Source of the DNA: Mycobacterium saskatchewanense
GTDB lineage: Bacteria; Actinomycetota; Actinomycetes; Mycobacteriales; Mycobacteriaceae
Direction: 5' to 3'
Length of the DNA stretch: 64,000 bases
NCBI RefSeq assembly: GCF_010729105.1
Contig: NZ_AP022573.1
Span: 5,580,001 to 5,644,000 of the forward strand
Positions 1-8,264 of the stretch are shown piece after piece (position 1 is the first letter of the stretch; every line of letters begins with the position of its first letter). Below the pieces are notes generated by a model that saw only the letters and a program-made list of their open reading frames with translations, was not told the origin of the DNA and did not search any database. The position numbers and the translations under genes are program-made.

Positions 1-451
1 CGACCTTGTCGAGCCGCACCCATGCCAGCGTGCCGTCGTCGTGGCTCGGCAGCGGGCTCCAGCCGAACTCGCGTCGGGCGCCGTCCAGCGCCAACCCGTG
101 CCACCGGCAGATCAGCCTGCCGTCGTCGACGATTCCGGTGGCAAGGTCGGCGCCCAGGTGGGGGCAGCCGCGCGGACCGACGCGAAGCCGGCGCAGGCCG
201 TCGCGCCAGGCCACGACGTCCACACCGGCAACACGGGCCCCGTATGGCCGACCGGCGCGCACGTCGCGGCTCGGGGCGAACGCATACCAGTTCCCGGTCG
301 GCTTCCGCTGGGAGCGGTTGAGCGCGGATTCGATGAGGGTCGGATCCGCCTCTCGATACGTCGGCTGCTGTGCGGCCCACGATGTGCGCGGGATGACCTG
401 TAGGGGCAAGTCTTTGGGCCACCGTTGGCGGATCTGTTCGCGAATGTTCAT
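1..451 (-). CDS. Rieske [2Fe-2S] domain protein of the carotenoid operon (3' end outside window)
   Basis: The start ATG overlaps the crtU stop as ATGA (451-448), so the two genes are translationally coupled. The 150 visible residues contain a Rieske cluster motif: Cys96-Pro-His98, a 16-residue gap, then Cys115-Arg-Trp-His118. The protein should therefore bind a [2Fe-2S] cluster and could be an oxygenase or electron-transfer component. As the last visible gene of a carotenoid operon, a role in modifying or hydroxylating the aromatic carotenoid is plausible, but this is inference. The C-terminal half, where a catalytic domain would lie, is beyond the left edge. Rieske proteins of this kind recur in actinobacterial carotenoid clusters; I know of no assigned reaction. 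Confidence 0.85.
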   Translation of the reverse strand, partial: MNIREQIRQRWPKDLPLQVIPRTSWAAQQPTYREADPTLIESALNRSQRKPTGNWYAFAPSRDVRAGRPYGARVAGVDVVAWRDGLRRLRVGPRGCPHLGADLATGIVDDGRLICRWHGLALDGARREFGWSPLPSHDDGTLAWVRLDKV

Positions 452-1977
452 CGTCGTGTGGCTCTTTCACGCGTGGCCAGCCACCGCAGGAGTGGCGAGC
501 GGCCCCGGGTGGGTACGGATTGCAGCGGGTGCCCGGCCAGTCCCCATGATCTCAGCAATTCGTTGGCCGCGCACCATCCGGTGGTCGCGGCGCGTTCCAT
601 CAGCGCCACCGGCAGGTCGATGCGGATGGCGTCGCCGGCCAGCAGCAGACCCGGATGAGGGGTGACCACTCGGGGCCGGTCATCGTACGAACCCGGGGCG
701 AACAACGGGCAGTCATCACGCACCAGCGAAACCTCGGAAACGATTTGCGCCGCCACGGTTTCCGGGTACAGCCGGTGTAGCTGTCCGATGGCCGCCGCGC
801 GCGAGTCGGGGGAGTGCAAGGCGTAACAGTGCAGTTCGACGACCGAGCCCTGGTGCGCCCGGGCCCATTCGGCGGCTTGGAGCTCGTAGCGCTCCAGGAC
901 GCTGATGTTGTCCAGCGGCTTGTGGCCGGCGGTTCCCAGAAACGCCGGCCTGTCGGCCGCGACCGGGCGATCGAGCCAGAGCCGGTGCACGGCGAATGGC
1001 GGGGCGACGCGCATCCGCTCTATCTGCGCGCGCCAGGTGTCACCGGCGAGGCCGTCGGACGCGGCGACAATCCTCTGCAGGCCGGCGATGTCGGTGGCGA
1101 GCACGACGGCCTCGGCGTCGAGGTGTTCCCCGGAGTCGGTGTGCACCCGGAACGGTGCCGCGGGGCCCGCCTCGATGTGGGCCACGCCGGTGCCGAGCCG
1201 GACTCGGGCGCCGTGTTTTTCGAGGTGGCGCTGGAGCGGTCGCCACAGGGCGCTGTCGTAGTTCTCGTTGGGGACGTCGAAGATGAGTCCCTCGCTGGAG
1301 CCCAGGAAATAGATGTGGAACATGGTGGCCAGCTCGGCCGCGGACAATTCCGAGGGGTCGGCGAAGAAGCTCCGCGAAAACACCTCGAACGCCAGGTGCC
1401 GCGCGGCTTCGGGAAACCGGATGTTCGTCAAAAACGTTGCGGCGTCCGAGTTGTCGAGCCGCCGATAGATGTCGGGCACCGACACGGCGGCCAGGGGCGC
1501 CGCCGCCCGGGCGTCGATCTCGAGAAAGTCGCGGAGCCGGAAGGTGGGGCTGCGCGCGGCGAAGGCCACGGCGTTCCACGGCGGGGTCTGGGGCAGCCCA
1601 CGGAAGCTGTCGCGCCGGCCGGCGCCGTCGATGAGCGGATAGTCCTCGACGGGGGTGAGCATCCGCAGCTGCGGGTCGATGCGCGCCAGCAGGGCCCGCA
1701 GGTTGTAGTACTGGCGGAAGAAGGCGTGGAAACCGCGGTTCATCGCCAGCGGCGACGCGCCGTGCTGCTCGGTCCAGCCGCCCACCCGGCCGCCGAGGTA
1801 GTTCTCGCGTTCGATCACCTCGACGGCGACGCCGCGTTCGGCCAGCCCGGTGGCGGCGGTCAGACCCGCGATGCCGCCGCCGACGACGACCGCCCGCGGG
1901 CGCGCCGGCAGGGCGTCGGCATTCGGCAGTCCCTCTGGGGCCGCGAACGTCTCACGGCGGCGATCGGTCCCCGTCAT
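448..1977 (-). CDS. crtU: CrtU-type carotenoid phi-ring synthase (FAD-dependent desaturase/methyltransferase)
   Basis: A 509-residue FAD-dependent protein with an N-terminal dinucleotide-binding motif GGGIAG near residues 33-38 and an acidic residue closing the beta-alpha-beta fold near 57. The stretch MNRGFHAFFRQYYNLR is typical of the CrtU family, which turns beta-ionone rings into aromatic phi rings (isorenieratene synthase) by desaturation and methyl migration. The start ATG at 1977 overlaps the upstream methyltransferase stop (ATGA). The reading frame stays open further upstream, but that extension is arginine-rich, unlike the family, and lies inside the methyltransferase gene. The upstream lycopene cyclase pair would supply its beta-ring substrate. 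Family assignment is strong; the exact product is inferred. Confidence 0.88.
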   Translation of the reverse strand: MTGTDRRRETFAAPEGLPNADALPARPRAVVVGGGIAGLTAATGLAERGVAVEVIERENYLGGRVGGWTEQHGASPLAMNRGFHAFFRQYYNLRALLARIDPQLRMLTPVEDYPLIDGAGRRDSFRGLPQTPPWNAVAFAARSPTFRLRDFLEIDARAAAPLAAVSVPDIYRRLDNSDAATFLTNIRFPEAARHLAFEVFSRSFFADPSELSAAELATMFHIYFLGSSEGLIFDVPNENYDSALWRPLQRHLEKHGARVRLGTGVAHIEAGPAAPFRVHTDSGEHLDAEAVVLATDIAGLQRIVAASDGLAGDTWRAQIERMRVAPPFAVHRLWLDRPVAADRPAFLGTAGHKPLDNISVLERYELQAAEWARAHQGSVVELHCYALHSPDSRAAAIGQLHRLYPETVAAQIVSEVSLVRDDCPLFAPGSYDDRPRVVTPHPGLLLAGDAIRIDLPVALMERAATTGWCAANELLRSWGLAGHPLQSVPTRGRSPLLRWLATRERATRR

Positions 1978-2699
1978 GACGGGGCGTCCGCGAGGAACGT
2001 GTGCACGATGTTGGCTTCCCAGCCGGGCACCGTCTCGCTGTGCACCGCGGCGAACCCCGCGTCGGCGAGGCGCCGGCGGAACCGCTCCGCGCCGTCGAAC
2101 GTCAGCACACTGCGCCACAGGTAGCGGTACAGGGCGGTGTCGCGGGTGCGCAGCCACCCCGCGGGGATGATGATGCTCCAGCAGACGGCGTGCCAGATCG
2201 CCGTGGCGGCGCGGGAGTCACGCACCGAGTACTCGTGCACGGCCAGGGTGCCGCCGGGGCGCAGCAGCGCGCGGAATCTCCGCAATTGCTCGTCGGGTTC
2301 GGCCACGTTGCGGATCAGGTACGCGGCGAGGATGCCGTCGAACGGCCCGGTGATGCCCTCCGCGGCCAGGCCCTCGATGGGCGCGTGCACGAAGCGCACC
2401 GACGCGGGCCAGTCCTTCGCGCGCGCCGCGTCGAGCATGCCGCGCGACGCGTCCACGGCGACGATGTCGGCCTCGGGCGCGACGGCGAGCAGGGCGGCGG
2501 TCGACGCCCCGGTTCCGCATCCGGCGTCGAGTATCCGTAATCCCTTGCCGCGGTTTGGCAGTCGCATGCGGCGCGCCGAGAGCAGCAGGTGGGCGTGATA
2601 GCCGGGGTTGGCGCCGACGAGCCGGTCGTATGCCGAGGCCCCGGCGTCGAACGCGGCGGACAGGTCGCCGTGGGGCAGCCCCAGATCACCGACGCGCAC
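1974..2699 (-). CDS. SAM-dependent class I methyltransferase in the carotenoid operon (CrtT-like)
   Basis: A 241-residue methyltransferase with the SAM-binding motif I ILDAGCGTGAS at about residues 56-66 and an acidic residue after strand 2 (VAVDAS). It starts with GTG at 2699, overlapping the end of crtYd by 14 bases, and its stop overlaps the crtU start. Streptomyces carotenoid clusters carry a methyltransferase called crtT beside crtU and crtY, and this gene sits in the equivalent place. The substrate is unknown: a carotenoid carboxyl or hydroxyl, or a quinone-like molecule, are all possible. The UbiE/COQ5-like fold is visible only as motif I and general layout. Confidence 0.85.
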   Translation of the reverse strand: MRVGDLGLPHGDLSAAFDAGASAYDRLVGANPGYHAHLLLSARRMRLPNRGKGLRILDAGCGTGASTAALLAVAPEADIVAVDASRGMLDAARAKDWPASVRFVHAPIEGLAAEGITGPFDGILAAYLIRNVAEPDEQLRRFRALLRPGGTLAVHEYSVRDSRAATAIWHAVCWSIIIPAGWLRTRDTALYRYLWRSVLTFDGAERFRRRLADAGFAAVHSETVPGWEANIVHTFLADAPS

Positions 2700-2997
2700 G
2701 TTGCCGTTCCCATAGCAGCAGCACCGCGGTCACCATCGCGAAACCGAACAGGAAATCCTCGATCGGGATGTCGAACGGGAACCGCAGGCCGGTTGTCTGG
2801 TGATCGTCGTAGATGACGATGGGCGAGCTGAGTTTGGTCAGCCAGCCGTCGACGGGGATCTGGAAGCCCAGCACGATCACCATCGACAGCCAATAGGCGG
2901 GCCGGCGGAACAGGCCGGTGCGCAGCACCGCCAATTCCAACGCGCAGACCGCCGCGACGGCCACCGCGGCGGGCAGGGTGTAGCCCAGCCCGGTCAT
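2686..2997 (-). CDS. crtYd: lycopene cyclase subunit CrtYd
   Basis: A 103-residue integral membrane protein with three predicted hydrophobic segments and the motif PFDIPIEDFLFG, a signature of heterodimeric lycopene beta/epsilon-cyclase subunits. The start ATG at 2997 overlaps the crtYc stop (ATGA), so the two halves of the cyclase are translationally coupled and probably made in equal amounts. Known actinobacterial CrtYc/CrtYd proteins act together in the membrane to close the ends of lycopene. The frame extends upstream into crtYc, but the sequence there is not membrane-like, so the internal ATG is preferred. Confidence 0.9.
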   Translation of the reverse strand: MTGLGYTLPAAVAVAAVCALELAVLRTGLFRRPAYWLSMVIVLGFQIPVDGWLTKLSSPIVIYDDHQTTGLRFPFDIPIEDFLFGFAMVTAVLLLWERQRARR

Positions 2998-3317
2998 CGG
3001 CGGTGGACCTTGCCGAGGATGGTGCTGACGGCGTTGTACGTCAGCAGGCCGCACACCGGGATCACCAGGAAGAAGAGCACTTCCTCGATGGGCACGCGGA
3101 ACGGGATGATTAGGCCGCTGATGTAGGTGGGGCTGTAGCTCCACACGCGCGCGGCTACGGCGAACTCGTCCCAGATCAAGAAGACGGCCGCGACCGGCAG
3201 GACCGCTCGGGTGAGCCGCCGCCACTGACGGTAGACGCCGGGGCCGAACGCCTCCAACGGCGCGGTGATCGCCAGGCAGGCGGCCAGGACCAGCAGGTAT
3301 TGCCACCGATCGCTCAT
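2994..3317 (-). CDS. crtYc: lycopene cyclase subunit CrtYc
   Basis: A 107-residue membrane protein with about three hydrophobic helices and the motif PFRVPIEEVLFFLVIPVC, the counterpart of the CrtYd motif. With CrtYd it should form the heterodimeric lycopene cyclase of actinobacteria, producing the cyclic ends later aromatised by CrtU. Its start ATG overlaps the crtB stop (ATGA at 3317-3314). Length and motif match the family. Whether the rings are beta or epsilon cannot be told by eye; the presence of crtU favours beta rings. Confidence 0.9.
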   Translation of the reverse strand: MSDRWQYLLVLAACLAITAPLEAFGPGVYRQWRRLTRAVLPVAAVFLIWDEFAVAARVWSYSPTYISGLIIPFRVPIEEVLFFLVIPVCGLLTYNAVSTILGKVHRR

Positions 3318-4270
3318 GCGGCTCCTGGAGGATCAGAAACAGTCGCCGCGCTGTTGCGCGCCCGCCACGACCGTATCAGCCCGATACCGGCGACCTGGAG
3401 CCGTCGCGCCTTGCCCACGGTGGCGCGGTGGTTGAACACGGCGAAGTCGCTCGCCTCGATGCGGTCCAGGATTTCCGAGTAGAGCTCGGCGGCCGTCGCG
3501 ACGCACGGCCGCGACCGCGGCGCCAGCGTGGCGATCCCCGAGTCGGCGAATCTGTATGTCTCCCGGGTGATCTCGTGCTGGGCCGCCAGGGCGTCGCGAA
3601 CCCGCGGATCGGTGCGGCGGTGCCGGTGACACCACATCAGCAGGTCCCGGTCGACGCCATGGGCCGCCAGCTCGTCGGCCGGCAGGTAAACCCGACCGCG
3701 CAGCAGGTCCTCGTCGACGTCGCGCAGGAAGTTGGTCAGCTGGAAGGCCCGGCCGAGCGCCGCGGCGTACGGCGCGGCCTCCTCCACCGGCACCACGGCG
3801 CCCAGCACGGGCAGCACCTGCAGGCCGATCGCCTCCGCGGAACCGCGCATGTAGAGATTGAGCGCTTCCCGGTCGGGATAGTCGGTGATGGTGAGGTCCA
3901 TCCGCATCGACGCCAGGAAGTCCTCGAACAGCGCGGCGCCGATGCGGTAGCGGCGGACGGTGTGGGTGACGGCCGTCAGGACCGGGTCGTCGGCGTGGTC
4001 GCCGCCGGCGAAGAACCGGTCGGCAAGGCGCTGCAGCCGTTCGGCCCGGGCGTCGGTGCCCACCGTCGGGTCGAGGTCGTCGAGGATGTCGTCGGCGTAG
4101 CGGGCGAAGCCGTACAGCGCGTGCACGGCGGGCCGCTGGTCCGGCGCCAACAACCGGGTGGCCAAGAAGAACGTACGGCCGTGTGCGGCGTTGAGTTCGC
4201 GGCAGCGGCGGTACCCCTCACGCAGGCGGGGGTCGTCGATTCCAGCCGCGTCGAGCTCGCTGCGGATCAT
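3314..4270 (-). CDS. crtB: phytoene synthase
   Basis: A 318-residue squalene/phytoene synthase that condenses two geranylgeranyl diphosphates head to head to give phytoene. Both aspartate-rich magnesium-binding motifs are present: DDILDD at residues 60-65, and a second in the context NFLRDVDEDLLRGRVYLP near residue 190. Length is normal for the family. The start ATG overlaps the crtI stop (4270-4267). It is the third gene of the operon, after crtE and crtI, so substrate supply and product use are encoded together. Confidence 0.95.
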   Translation of the reverse strand: MIRSELDAAGIDDPRLREGYRRCRELNAAHGRTFFLATRLLAPDQRPAVHALYGFARYADDILDDLDPTVGTDARAERLQRLADRFFAGGDHADDPVLTAVTHTVRRYRIGAALFEDFLASMRMDLTITDYPDREALNLYMRGSAEAIGLQVLPVLGAVVPVEEAAPYAAALGRAFQLTNFLRDVDEDLLRGRVYLPADELAAHGVDRDLLMWCHRHRRTDPRVRDALAAQHEITRETYRFADSGIATLAPRSRPCVATAAELYSEILDRIEASDFAVFNHRATVGKARRLQVAGIGLIRSWRARNSAATVSDPPGAA

Positions 4271-5799
4271 CGCGTTCCGGCTTTCGTGTCGATGTGCGTC
4301 ATCTTTCGCCCGGTCGCGTCGGGATGCGGGCCGGTGATGCGGTCCGCGGCGAGTCGCCCGGAGATCAGCGCGGTCGGGACACCCACTCCGGGGACGGTGG
4401 ACGAGCCGGCGAGCACGGCGTTGTCGATGCCGCGCACCATGTTCGCCGGCCGGAACGGGCCGGTCTGGGCGAACGTATGGGCGAGCGCGAAGGGGCTGCC
4501 GGCGGCCATGCCCTGACGCGCCCAGTCGGCCGGGGTGACGACGTCCAGGACGGTCGCGTCGTCACGCAATCCGGGCAGCAGTCGCTCGGTGACGTGGTCG
4601 ATCATGTCGTCGGTGTAGGCGCCGCGGACCGCGGCCCAGTCGACGGTGCCGCGGGCGAGGTTCGGCGCGGGTGCGAGCACGTACAGCAGGTCGCGCCCGG
4701 CCGGGGCGAGCGTCGGGTCGCTCGCCGTCGGGCGGGTCACCAGCAGCGACGGATCCCGCATGAGCCGCCCATCGCGGACGATGTCGGTGAACGTCTGATC
4801 CCACGCGTCGCCGAAAAGGATTGTGTGATGCGCGGTTTCGGGTGCAACGGCGCGGCATCCGACATGGGCCACGACGGCCGACGGCGACACCCGCAGCGGC
4901 AGCACCCGCCGCGGTCTGCGGCCCAGCAAGGCATAGGTTTGCGGCAGCTCGGTGGTCAACACCACCGCGTCGCACTCGATGCGCTCGGACCGGTCGGTGC
5001 GCACGGCGTTGACCCGGCCGCCGACGCGTTCCAGTCCGGTGACCGCGGCGCCGTAGCGGAACGTCACCCCCGCGTCGATCGCCGCGGCGGCGAGCGCGTC
5101 GGGGAGCGCCCGCACGCCGCCGCGCGGGAACACCACACCCGAGATGGTGTCCATGTACGCGATCACCGCGTAGACCGCCAACGCGTCGCGCGGCGCCACG
5201 CCGGCGTACAGCGACTGGAAGGTGAAGACCCGCTGCAGCCGTTCGTCGCTGATGTGGCGCTGGACCATTCGCTCCCACTTGCGGAAGCCCCCGATCGCGG
5301 CCAGCCGCGCGAGTTGTGGGGTCAGCATCGACAGCGGGGAATCGAAGTTTGCGGCGATGAAGCCGTCGAACTCGATGCGGTACAAGCGCCCCAGCCACTC
5401 GCGCAGCCGCCGGTAGCCCGCTGCCTGCCCGAAGCCAGCGAACTGTTCGATCGCCGCGGTCATCCGCTCCGCGTCGCTGTGCACATCGATCGCGCTGCCA
5501 TCCGCGAAGACCGCACGGTATGCCGGATCGACGGGCAACAGCTCGAGGCGATCCGACCGGCTCTCGCCCACGGCCGCGAACGCGTCGTCGATGATGTCCG
5601 GCATGGTCAGCACCGTGGGCCCGGTGTCGACCCGGTAGCCGTCCACGTCGAGCCGCCCGGCCCGGCCGCCGGGCCAGGGGTAGCGTTCGACGACCGTGAC
5701 CTCGCGGCCACGGCCGGCCAGGTGTAGCGCCGCGGCCAGCCCGGCCAGGCCGGCGCCGACCACCACGACGCGATCGCTGCGTCCCCCGATGGTCCGCAT
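4267..5799 (-). CDS. crtI: phytoene desaturase (CrtI family)
   Basis: A 510-residue FAD-dependent desaturase that converts phytoene to lycopene. The N-terminus carries the nucleotide-binding motif VVVVGAGLAG (residues 11-20), followed by the conserved block PWPGGRAG and the CrtI-like sequence DTGPTVLTMP. I place the start at ATG 5799. The frame is open upstream to 5931, but that part overlaps the 3' end of crtE and is not family-like; a TTG six bases upstream is an alternative. The gap after the crtE stop is 28 bases. The C-terminus contains the expected motif GSSTVPGVGVP near the FAD site. Confidence 0.94.
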   Translation of the reverse strand: MRTIGGRSDRVVVVGAGLAGLAAALHLAGRGREVTVVERYPWPGGRAGRLDVDGYRVDTGPTVLTMPDIIDDAFAAVGESRSDRLELLPVDPAYRAVFADGSAIDVHSDAERMTAAIEQFAGFGQAAGYRRLREWLGRLYRIEFDGFIAANFDSPLSMLTPQLARLAAIGGFRKWERMVQRHISDERLQRVFTFQSLYAGVAPRDALAVYAVIAYMDTISGVVFPRGGVRALPDALAAAAIDAGVTFRYGAAVTGLERVGGRVNAVRTDRSERIECDAVVLTTELPQTYALLGRRPRRVLPLRVSPSAVVAHVGCRAVAPETAHHTILFGDAWDQTFTDIVRDGRLMRDPSLLVTRPTASDPTLAPAGRDLLYVLAPAPNLARGTVDWAAVRGAYTDDMIDHVTERLLPGLRDDATVLDVVTPADWARQGMAAGSPFALAHTFAQTGPFRPANMVRGIDNAVLAGSSTVPGVGVPTALISGRLAADRITGPHPDATGRKMTHIDTKAGTR

Positions 5800-5827
5800 G
5801 GTCAACTGGTTCTCATCTTCGTCATTC

Positions 5828-6958
5828 TCATACTTCCCTGTCCGTGCATGCGGCCGCCATCTCGTCCAGCGCGCCGCGCAGGCCCTCGTCGATCGCCATG
5901 CCGCCGACGTGTTCGCGCGCTGACGCGACACGGTCGCTGATCATTCCTTCTATCAGTTGGACGGCGCCGCTGGCCATGATCAGCGCCTTGCACCGGTCCA
6001 GCCCGGCCTCGTCGAGGCGCTCGCTGTTCAGCAGCGCGCCGAGTTCGTGCCGGGTCGGCGCGTCGGCCAGCTGCAAGGCGGTGACCACCACGCTGGTGGC
6101 CTTCCGTTCGAGCAGGTCGCCTCCGCTGGGCTTACCGGTGGTGGCCGGGGAGCCGAAGACGCCGAGTACGTCGTCGCGGAGTTGAAACGCCTCCCCGACA
6201 TCGGCGCCGTACCGACCGAGCTGCGCCAGGGTCCGCTCGTCGCACCCGGCCATGGCCGCGCCCATCTCCAGCGGCCGGCGCACCGTGTAATTGCCCGACT
6301 TGCGCCGCGCCACGTCGAGCACGACCTCCAGGGTCGGCAGGTTGCCGATATCGCTTGCCAGATCCGCGAATTGGCCCACCGCCAGCTCGGTGCGCATCGC
6401 GTCGTAGCGCGGCCACACCGGTTGCAGCCGCCGCGGCCCGACGCCGCTTTCGCGCAGCATCTGCTCGGCCCAGATCAGGCATAGGTCGCCCAGCAGGATG
6501 GCCGACGATTCGCCGAACCGGCGGGCGGAACCGGCCAGGCCGCGCCGGCGATGCCAGTCGGAGAATTGCAGGTGCGCCGCCGGGCGGCCGCGCCGTTCGG
6601 GTGAACCGTCCATCACGTCGTCCTGCAGCAGCGCAAAGGCGTGCAGCAACTCCAGGCTGGCCGCGGCGCGCAGGGCGGCCCGGCTCGGCGCCGCGCCGCA
6701 CAGCCAGCCGAGATACATGAAGATCGATCTCAGGCATTTACCGCCCGAGACGAACTCCACCAAGATCTTGGCGGCCGCGTCGACGCGCGTCGTGTCCAGC
6801 TCGCGGGCTTGGCGAGCCACGAACTCGGCAACGTCGGCAAGCGCGGCGTGCCGCAACCCGGACCGCCAGGCGTCGAGTCCGTCGGCGCTCAGGCGGCCGG
6901 CGGCAACTGGCGGCGCTTCGGTGACCGGTTTCAACGACAATGCACGCATCTCGCCCAC
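5828..6958 (-). CDS. crtE: geranylgeranyl diphosphate synthase (polyprenyl synthetase)
   Basis: A 376-residue trans-prenyltransferase supplying GGPP for carotenoid synthesis. It shows the first aspartate-rich motif DDVMD at residues 113-117 (within LLQDDVMDGSPERRGRP) and the second as QLRDDVLG near residue 256, where the final Asp of DDxxD is Gly, as often seen in bacterial enzymes. It is the first gene of the carotenoid operon and is divergent from the MarR gene. The 5' region contains the AT-rich repeat at 7039-7073, so its promoter is probably controlled by that regulator. Confidence 0.92.
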   Translation of the reverse strand: MGEMRALSLKPVTEAPPVAAGRLSADGLDAWRSGLRHAALADVAEFVARQARELDTTRVDAAAKILVEFVSGGKCLRSIFMYLGWLCGAAPSRAALRAAASLELLHAFALLQDDVMDGSPERRGRPAAHLQFSDWHRRRGLAGSARRFGESSAILLGDLCLIWAEQMLRESGVGPRRLQPVWPRYDAMRTELAVGQFADLASDIGNLPTLEVVLDVARRKSGNYTVRRPLEMGAAMAGCDERTLAQLGRYGADVGEAFQLRDDVLGVFGSPATTGKPSGGDLLERKATSVVVTALQLADAPTRHELGALLNSERLDEAGLDRCKALIMASGAVQLIEGMISDRVASAREHVGGMAIDEGLRGALDEMAAACTDREV

Positions 6959-7038
6959 GCGCTTCCCTCCCGCTCCAACCCGGAGATCGTTAGGTGGATC
7001 TGCTTACGCGATGTATCACGCGACGTAGTTTCATTTTT

Positions 7039-7073
7039 TTAAACATTAACTTATTGAAAGGAATCGTGCATCC
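7039..7073 (+). repeat. direct repeat copy A, candidate operator near crtE
   Basis: The 35-base segment beginning TTAAACATTAAC and ending TCGTGCATCC matches the segment at 7165-7199 at 27 of 35 positions, in the same orientation, 126 bases apart. Conserved blocks are TTAAAC, TTAAC, TGAAA, TCGTG and ATCC. It lies about 80 bases upstream of the crtE start. Confidence 0.6.
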
Positions 7074-7164
7074 CCCGTCGCCGGCCTTTTCGCCCGCGCA
7101 GCGCCGGCGTCAGCGCGGCCGGGGACGAGGGTGCTCCGATCCCGCCGCTGTGCTTTTCACCAAG

Positions 7165-7199
7165 TTAAACGTTAACCAACTGAAATAATTCGTGTATCC
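7165..7199 (+). repeat. direct repeat copy B, candidate operator near marR
   Basis: The second copy begins TTAAACGTTAAC and ends TCGTGTATCC. It lies just upstream of the preferred MarR start at 7219 and overlaps the alternative GTG start at 7192. A MarR protein that binds both copies would control itself and the carotenoid operon; this is inference. Confidence 0.6.
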
Positions 7200-7218
7200 A
7201 AGATATGCTGGTCGGGTT

Positions 7219-7713
7219 ATGGACGCTGAGGAGCAGCGCTGGGGGCGAGACGCCCTGGAGTCGCTGATCTCGGCCGACCTGCGGGAGATTTCCACCGAAT
7301 CCGACCAGATCGGCCGGCTGTTCGCGGTGTCGCAAGACTTAAGGCCCAACGATTTCCGCGCCCTGCTGCACATCATGGTTGCCGAGACCGCGGGCCGCCC
7401 GATGACGTCGGGTGATCTGAGCCAACGGATGGGACTGTCTGGGTCGGCCATCACCTACCTGGTGGATCGGCTGATCGAATCGGGTCACCTTCGGCGCGAC
7501 TCCCACCCGGACGACCGGCGTAAGGTCATTCTCCGCCACGGGGACTCGGCTCTGGCCACGGCGCGCTCGTTCTTCAGCCCGCTGTCCACGCACACGCGCG
7601 CCGCTCTACAGCACTTCCCGGATGAGGATCTGCTGGCCGCCCACCGAGTGTTCGCCGGGCTGATCGCCGCGATGAGGGACTTTCAGAATGAACTTGGCCA
7701 CCCGCACGCCTGA
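7219..7713 (+). CDS. MarR family transcriptional regulator, divergent from the carotenoid operon
   Basis: A 164-residue winged helix-turn-helix protein. The recognition region reads MTSGDLSQRMGLSGSAITYL, followed by the wing signature RRDSHPDDRRKV typical of MarR. I prefer ATG 7219; a GTG at 7192 in the same frame would add nine residues but lies within the putative operator. The position next to crtE suggests control of pigment synthesis, as with carotenoid regulators in other mycobacteria, though neither sign nor ligand can be read from the sequence. The gene ends 550 bases before the sulfate transporter leader. Confidence 0.88.
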   Translation: MDAEEQRWGRDALESLISADLREISTESDQIGRLFAVSQDLRPNDFRALLHIMVAETAGRPMTSGDLSQRMGLSGSAITYLVDRLIESGHLRRDSHPDDRRKVILRHGDSALATARSFFSPLSTHTRAALQHFPDEDLLAAHRVFAGLIAAMRDFQNELGHPHA

Positions 7714-8228
7714 CGTGGTGTTCGATACCAGCGGCGCCGGTCGACAGGGTGAGGGCGGGTGACGGTTTGCGGGACGCACCGCCCCGCCTAGTACCGCTCG
7801 AGCGCACCGGCCGTCGGCGGGATCCGCCAGCCGCGCCCCGCCGCCTTTCCGTCACCGTGACTTTTACACCGGGGCGTCCCCCCCGGGCCCGAACGCGTGC
7901 CGACCACCGTGCGAGGCGCGCGCGGGCGGGACGACGCGTCCGTCCGCCGACCGCTGACGTGTCGCTCAACCTCCGCGCTGGGCCGAGGGTGCCCCGTCGG
8001 GGTTGCTGAGTGGGCGTGCAGGCCGTCCACCTGTGGATTTGGCGTCCCACCCCCGCGTGACGCGCCCGGCGGTGACCCGCGGCTGGGTCACAGCGTTGGA
8101 CGGCTTGCGCCGCAAGGCCATCGAGCCGGCGCCCCGCGCTCACCGGACGGACGTTACACCGGGGTAAACCGGTCCCCGGGGAGAACTCATCGCTGTGCCG
8201 TCAGGGTGCGTGCGGTCGCTCGTCGCGT
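7714..8228. other. intergenic region without a convincing gene
   Basis: About 500 bases of GC-rich sequence. Short open frames exist on both strands, but they are arginine- and proline-rich and show no family features. Two copies of TTACACCGGGG occur (7864-7874 and 8154-8164); the second is part of the near-palindrome listed separately. I see no tRNA, no mobile element and no clear terminator after the MarR gene. Confidence 0.5.
8154..8167. promoter_or_regulatory. near-palindrome TTAC-N6-GTAA upstream of the sulfate operon
   Basis: TTACACCGGGGTAA is symmetric around CCGG with one mismatched pair. It lies about 75 bases upstream of the probable -35 element of the sulfate operon leader. A TTAC-N6-GTAA element also occurs upstream of fixA at 17775-17788. 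No regulator is assigned. Confidence 0.35.
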
Positions 8229-8257
8229 TGCTGACAGATCGCGGAGAGGCTTAGGCT
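8228..8257 (+). promoter_or_regulatory. promoter of the sulfate transporter operon (leaderless leader peptide)
   Basis: A TTGCTG (8228-8233) and TAGGCT (8252-8257) are 18 bases apart. The -10 hexamer ends 7 bases before the ATG at 8265, the spacing of a mycobacterial leaderless transcript that begins on the start codon itself. Confidence 0.65.
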
Positions 8258-8264
8258 TCCGGCC

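Larger units (their letters stand above)
6959..7218. promoter_or_regulatory. divergent crtE / marR promoter region
   Basis: This 260-base region separates the carotenoid operon from the divergent MarR gene. It contains two AT-rich islands in otherwise very GC-rich DNA, at 7031-7065 and 7160-7199. They hold two similar 35-base segments (annotated separately) that are good candidates for promoter and operator sequences. The stretch between them is GC-rich and featureless. Confidence 0.6.

Noticed and set aside
814..2124. Long plus-strand open frame opposite crtU
   Set aside because: No domain pattern; composition is that of an antisense shadow of a high-GC gene.
4294..5727. 477-codon plus-strand open frame opposite crtI
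   Set aside because: Shadow frame rich in Arg, Gly and His; crtI on the other strand has all family motifs.
7574..8143. Minus-strand open frame after the MarR gene
   Set aside because: Arg/Pro-rich, no motifs, overlaps the end of the MarR gene; not supported as a gene.
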